A stretch of 5,659 nucleotides of DNA from Armatimonadota bacterium (GTDB taxonomy: Bacteria; Armatimonadota; Zipacnadia; Zipacnadales; VGFC01): contig VGFB01000301.1 in the NCBI GenBank assembly GCA_016869015.1, positions 1 through 5,659 of the forward strand. Reading direction: 5' to 3'. The notes beneath the pieces are model-generated. The model did no database searches. It was not told the DNA's origin and saw only the letters and a list, made by a program, of their open reading frames with translations. Position 1 is the stretch's first letter, and every line of letters starts with the position of its first letter. This document shows, one piece after another, positions 5,063-5,659 of this stretch. The translations under genes and the position numbers were made by a program.

Positions 5063-5659
5063 TTAGCGGGGCGACGGCGGGGACTCGGCCAACCGGCGGG
5101 CTTCGGCGAGCAGGGCTTCGGCGGCGGAGTCGATGGGGACGGTCCGGACGCGCTCGCCGCGCACGAAGAGGACAGCCTTCCCGGCGCCGGAGGCGACGCC
5201 GAGGTCGGCCTCCCTGGCTTCGCCCGGGCCGTTCACCTCGCAGCCCATCACGGCCACGGTCAGATCGGCGTCCAGCTCGCGCAGCCCTTCCTGCACGGCC
5301 TCCGCGACGGGCCGCAGGTCGACCTTACAGCGGCCGCAGGTCGGACACGAGATCAGCCGCGGGCCGCCGCGCAGGCCCAGGGCCTGCAGCACCTCCAGGC
5401 CGACCTCGACTTCCCGCTCGGGAGCCTCCGTGAGGGACACACGGAGGGTGTCGCCGAGGCCCTCGCAAAGCAGCACCCCGAGCCCGACGGCCGAGCCTAC
5501 GATGCCGGAGAGCCCGAAGCCCGCCTCGGTGATGCCGAGGTGAAGCGGAACATCGCTGCGCTGCGCGAAGAGGCGGTTGGCGGCCACCGTGCGCGCGACA
5601 TCCGAGGCCTTGATCGAGACGATGACGTCGGTGAAGCCGACCTCCGCCAACTGCGCGAG
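5063..5659 (-). CDS. ispG: 4-hydroxy-3-methylbut-2-enyl diphosphate synthase, C-terminal part
   Basis: The last 198 residues of IspG (GcpE) are present. It is the [4Fe-4S] enzyme of the MEP isoprenoid pathway that reduces methylerythritol cyclodiphosphate to HMBPP in the cytoplasm. The reading frame is open to the right edge, so the start is outside; an internal TTG at 5650 is not a start. Cluster ligands, numbered from the window edge, are Cys105 and Cys108 in SCPTCGR, Cys140 in MGCEVNGPGE and Glu147. The spacings 3, 32 and 7 equal those of Cys270, Cys273, Cys305 and Glu312 of the Escherichia coli enzyme. HLGITEAG (40-47) and FGLSGIVGSAVG lie in the barrel-proximal part. It is a complete, intact C-terminus ending in TAA at 5063-5065. 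In many bacteria ispG follows dxr and rseP, which would then lie to the right of this window; that is an expectation only. Confidence 0.97.
   Translation of the reverse strand, partial: LAQLAEVGFTDVIVSIKASDVARTVAANRLFAQRSDVPLHLGITEAGFGLSGIVGSAVGLGVLLCEGLGDTLRVSLTEAPEREVEVGLEVLQALGLRGGPRLISCPTCGRCKVDLRPVAEAVQEGLRELDADLTVAVMGCEVNGPGEAREADLGVASGAGKAVLFVRGERVRTVPIDSAAEALLAEARRLAESPPSPR

Overview
The window is GC-rich bacterial DNA (about two-thirds or more G+C by eye) and is almost fully coding, with short gaps and several recognisable Shine-Dalgarno sites. The genes present include a MEP-pathway isoprenoid gene, a hybrid cluster protein, and a pairing of a uroporphyrinogen-decarboxylase-like protein with a family-43-like beta-propeller protein. 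I associate that mix with chromosomes of environmental phyla such as Armatimonadota, Planctomycetota or Hydrogenedentota. This placement is an impression from gene content, not a proof. I see no phage, IS element, CRISPR array or plasmid gene.

Layout, left to right. (1) The C-terminal 132 residues of hybrid cluster protein (hcp, + strand) enter from the left edge. They are followed 75 bp later by a multi-pass membrane protein of the YwiC-like family (+ strand). (2) A tRNA-Val(GAC) gene follows, with its own near-consensus sigma-70 promoter and an encoded CCA end. A 14-bp-stem hairpin lies just after it. (3) On the - strand, a UroD-like protein (2518-3588) is followed after 25 bp by a GH43-like five-bladed beta-propeller protein (1610-2491), forming a probable two-gene operon. 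(4) Divergent from it, across a 157-bp gap with several small palindromes, is a + strand gene for a neutral/alkaline ceramidase-like metallohydrolase (3746-5059). (5) The C-terminal part of ispG (- strand) converges on the ceramidase-like gene with only 3 bp between the stop codons and runs off the right edge.

How the genes may work together. Hcp and the YwiC-like protein may form a nitrogen-oxide or anaerobic unit: Hcp handles NO/hydroxylamine-type chemistry, and in Bacillus subtilis ywiC lies among the nitrate-respiration genes. The UroD-like, propeller and ceramidase-like genes share one control region and all lack an obvious signal peptide. They look like a small cytoplasmic catabolic or modification module of unknown substrate, and this is the most interesting part of the window. 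The tRNA and ispG are housekeeping genes. Nothing seen here establishes a new defence or mobile system.
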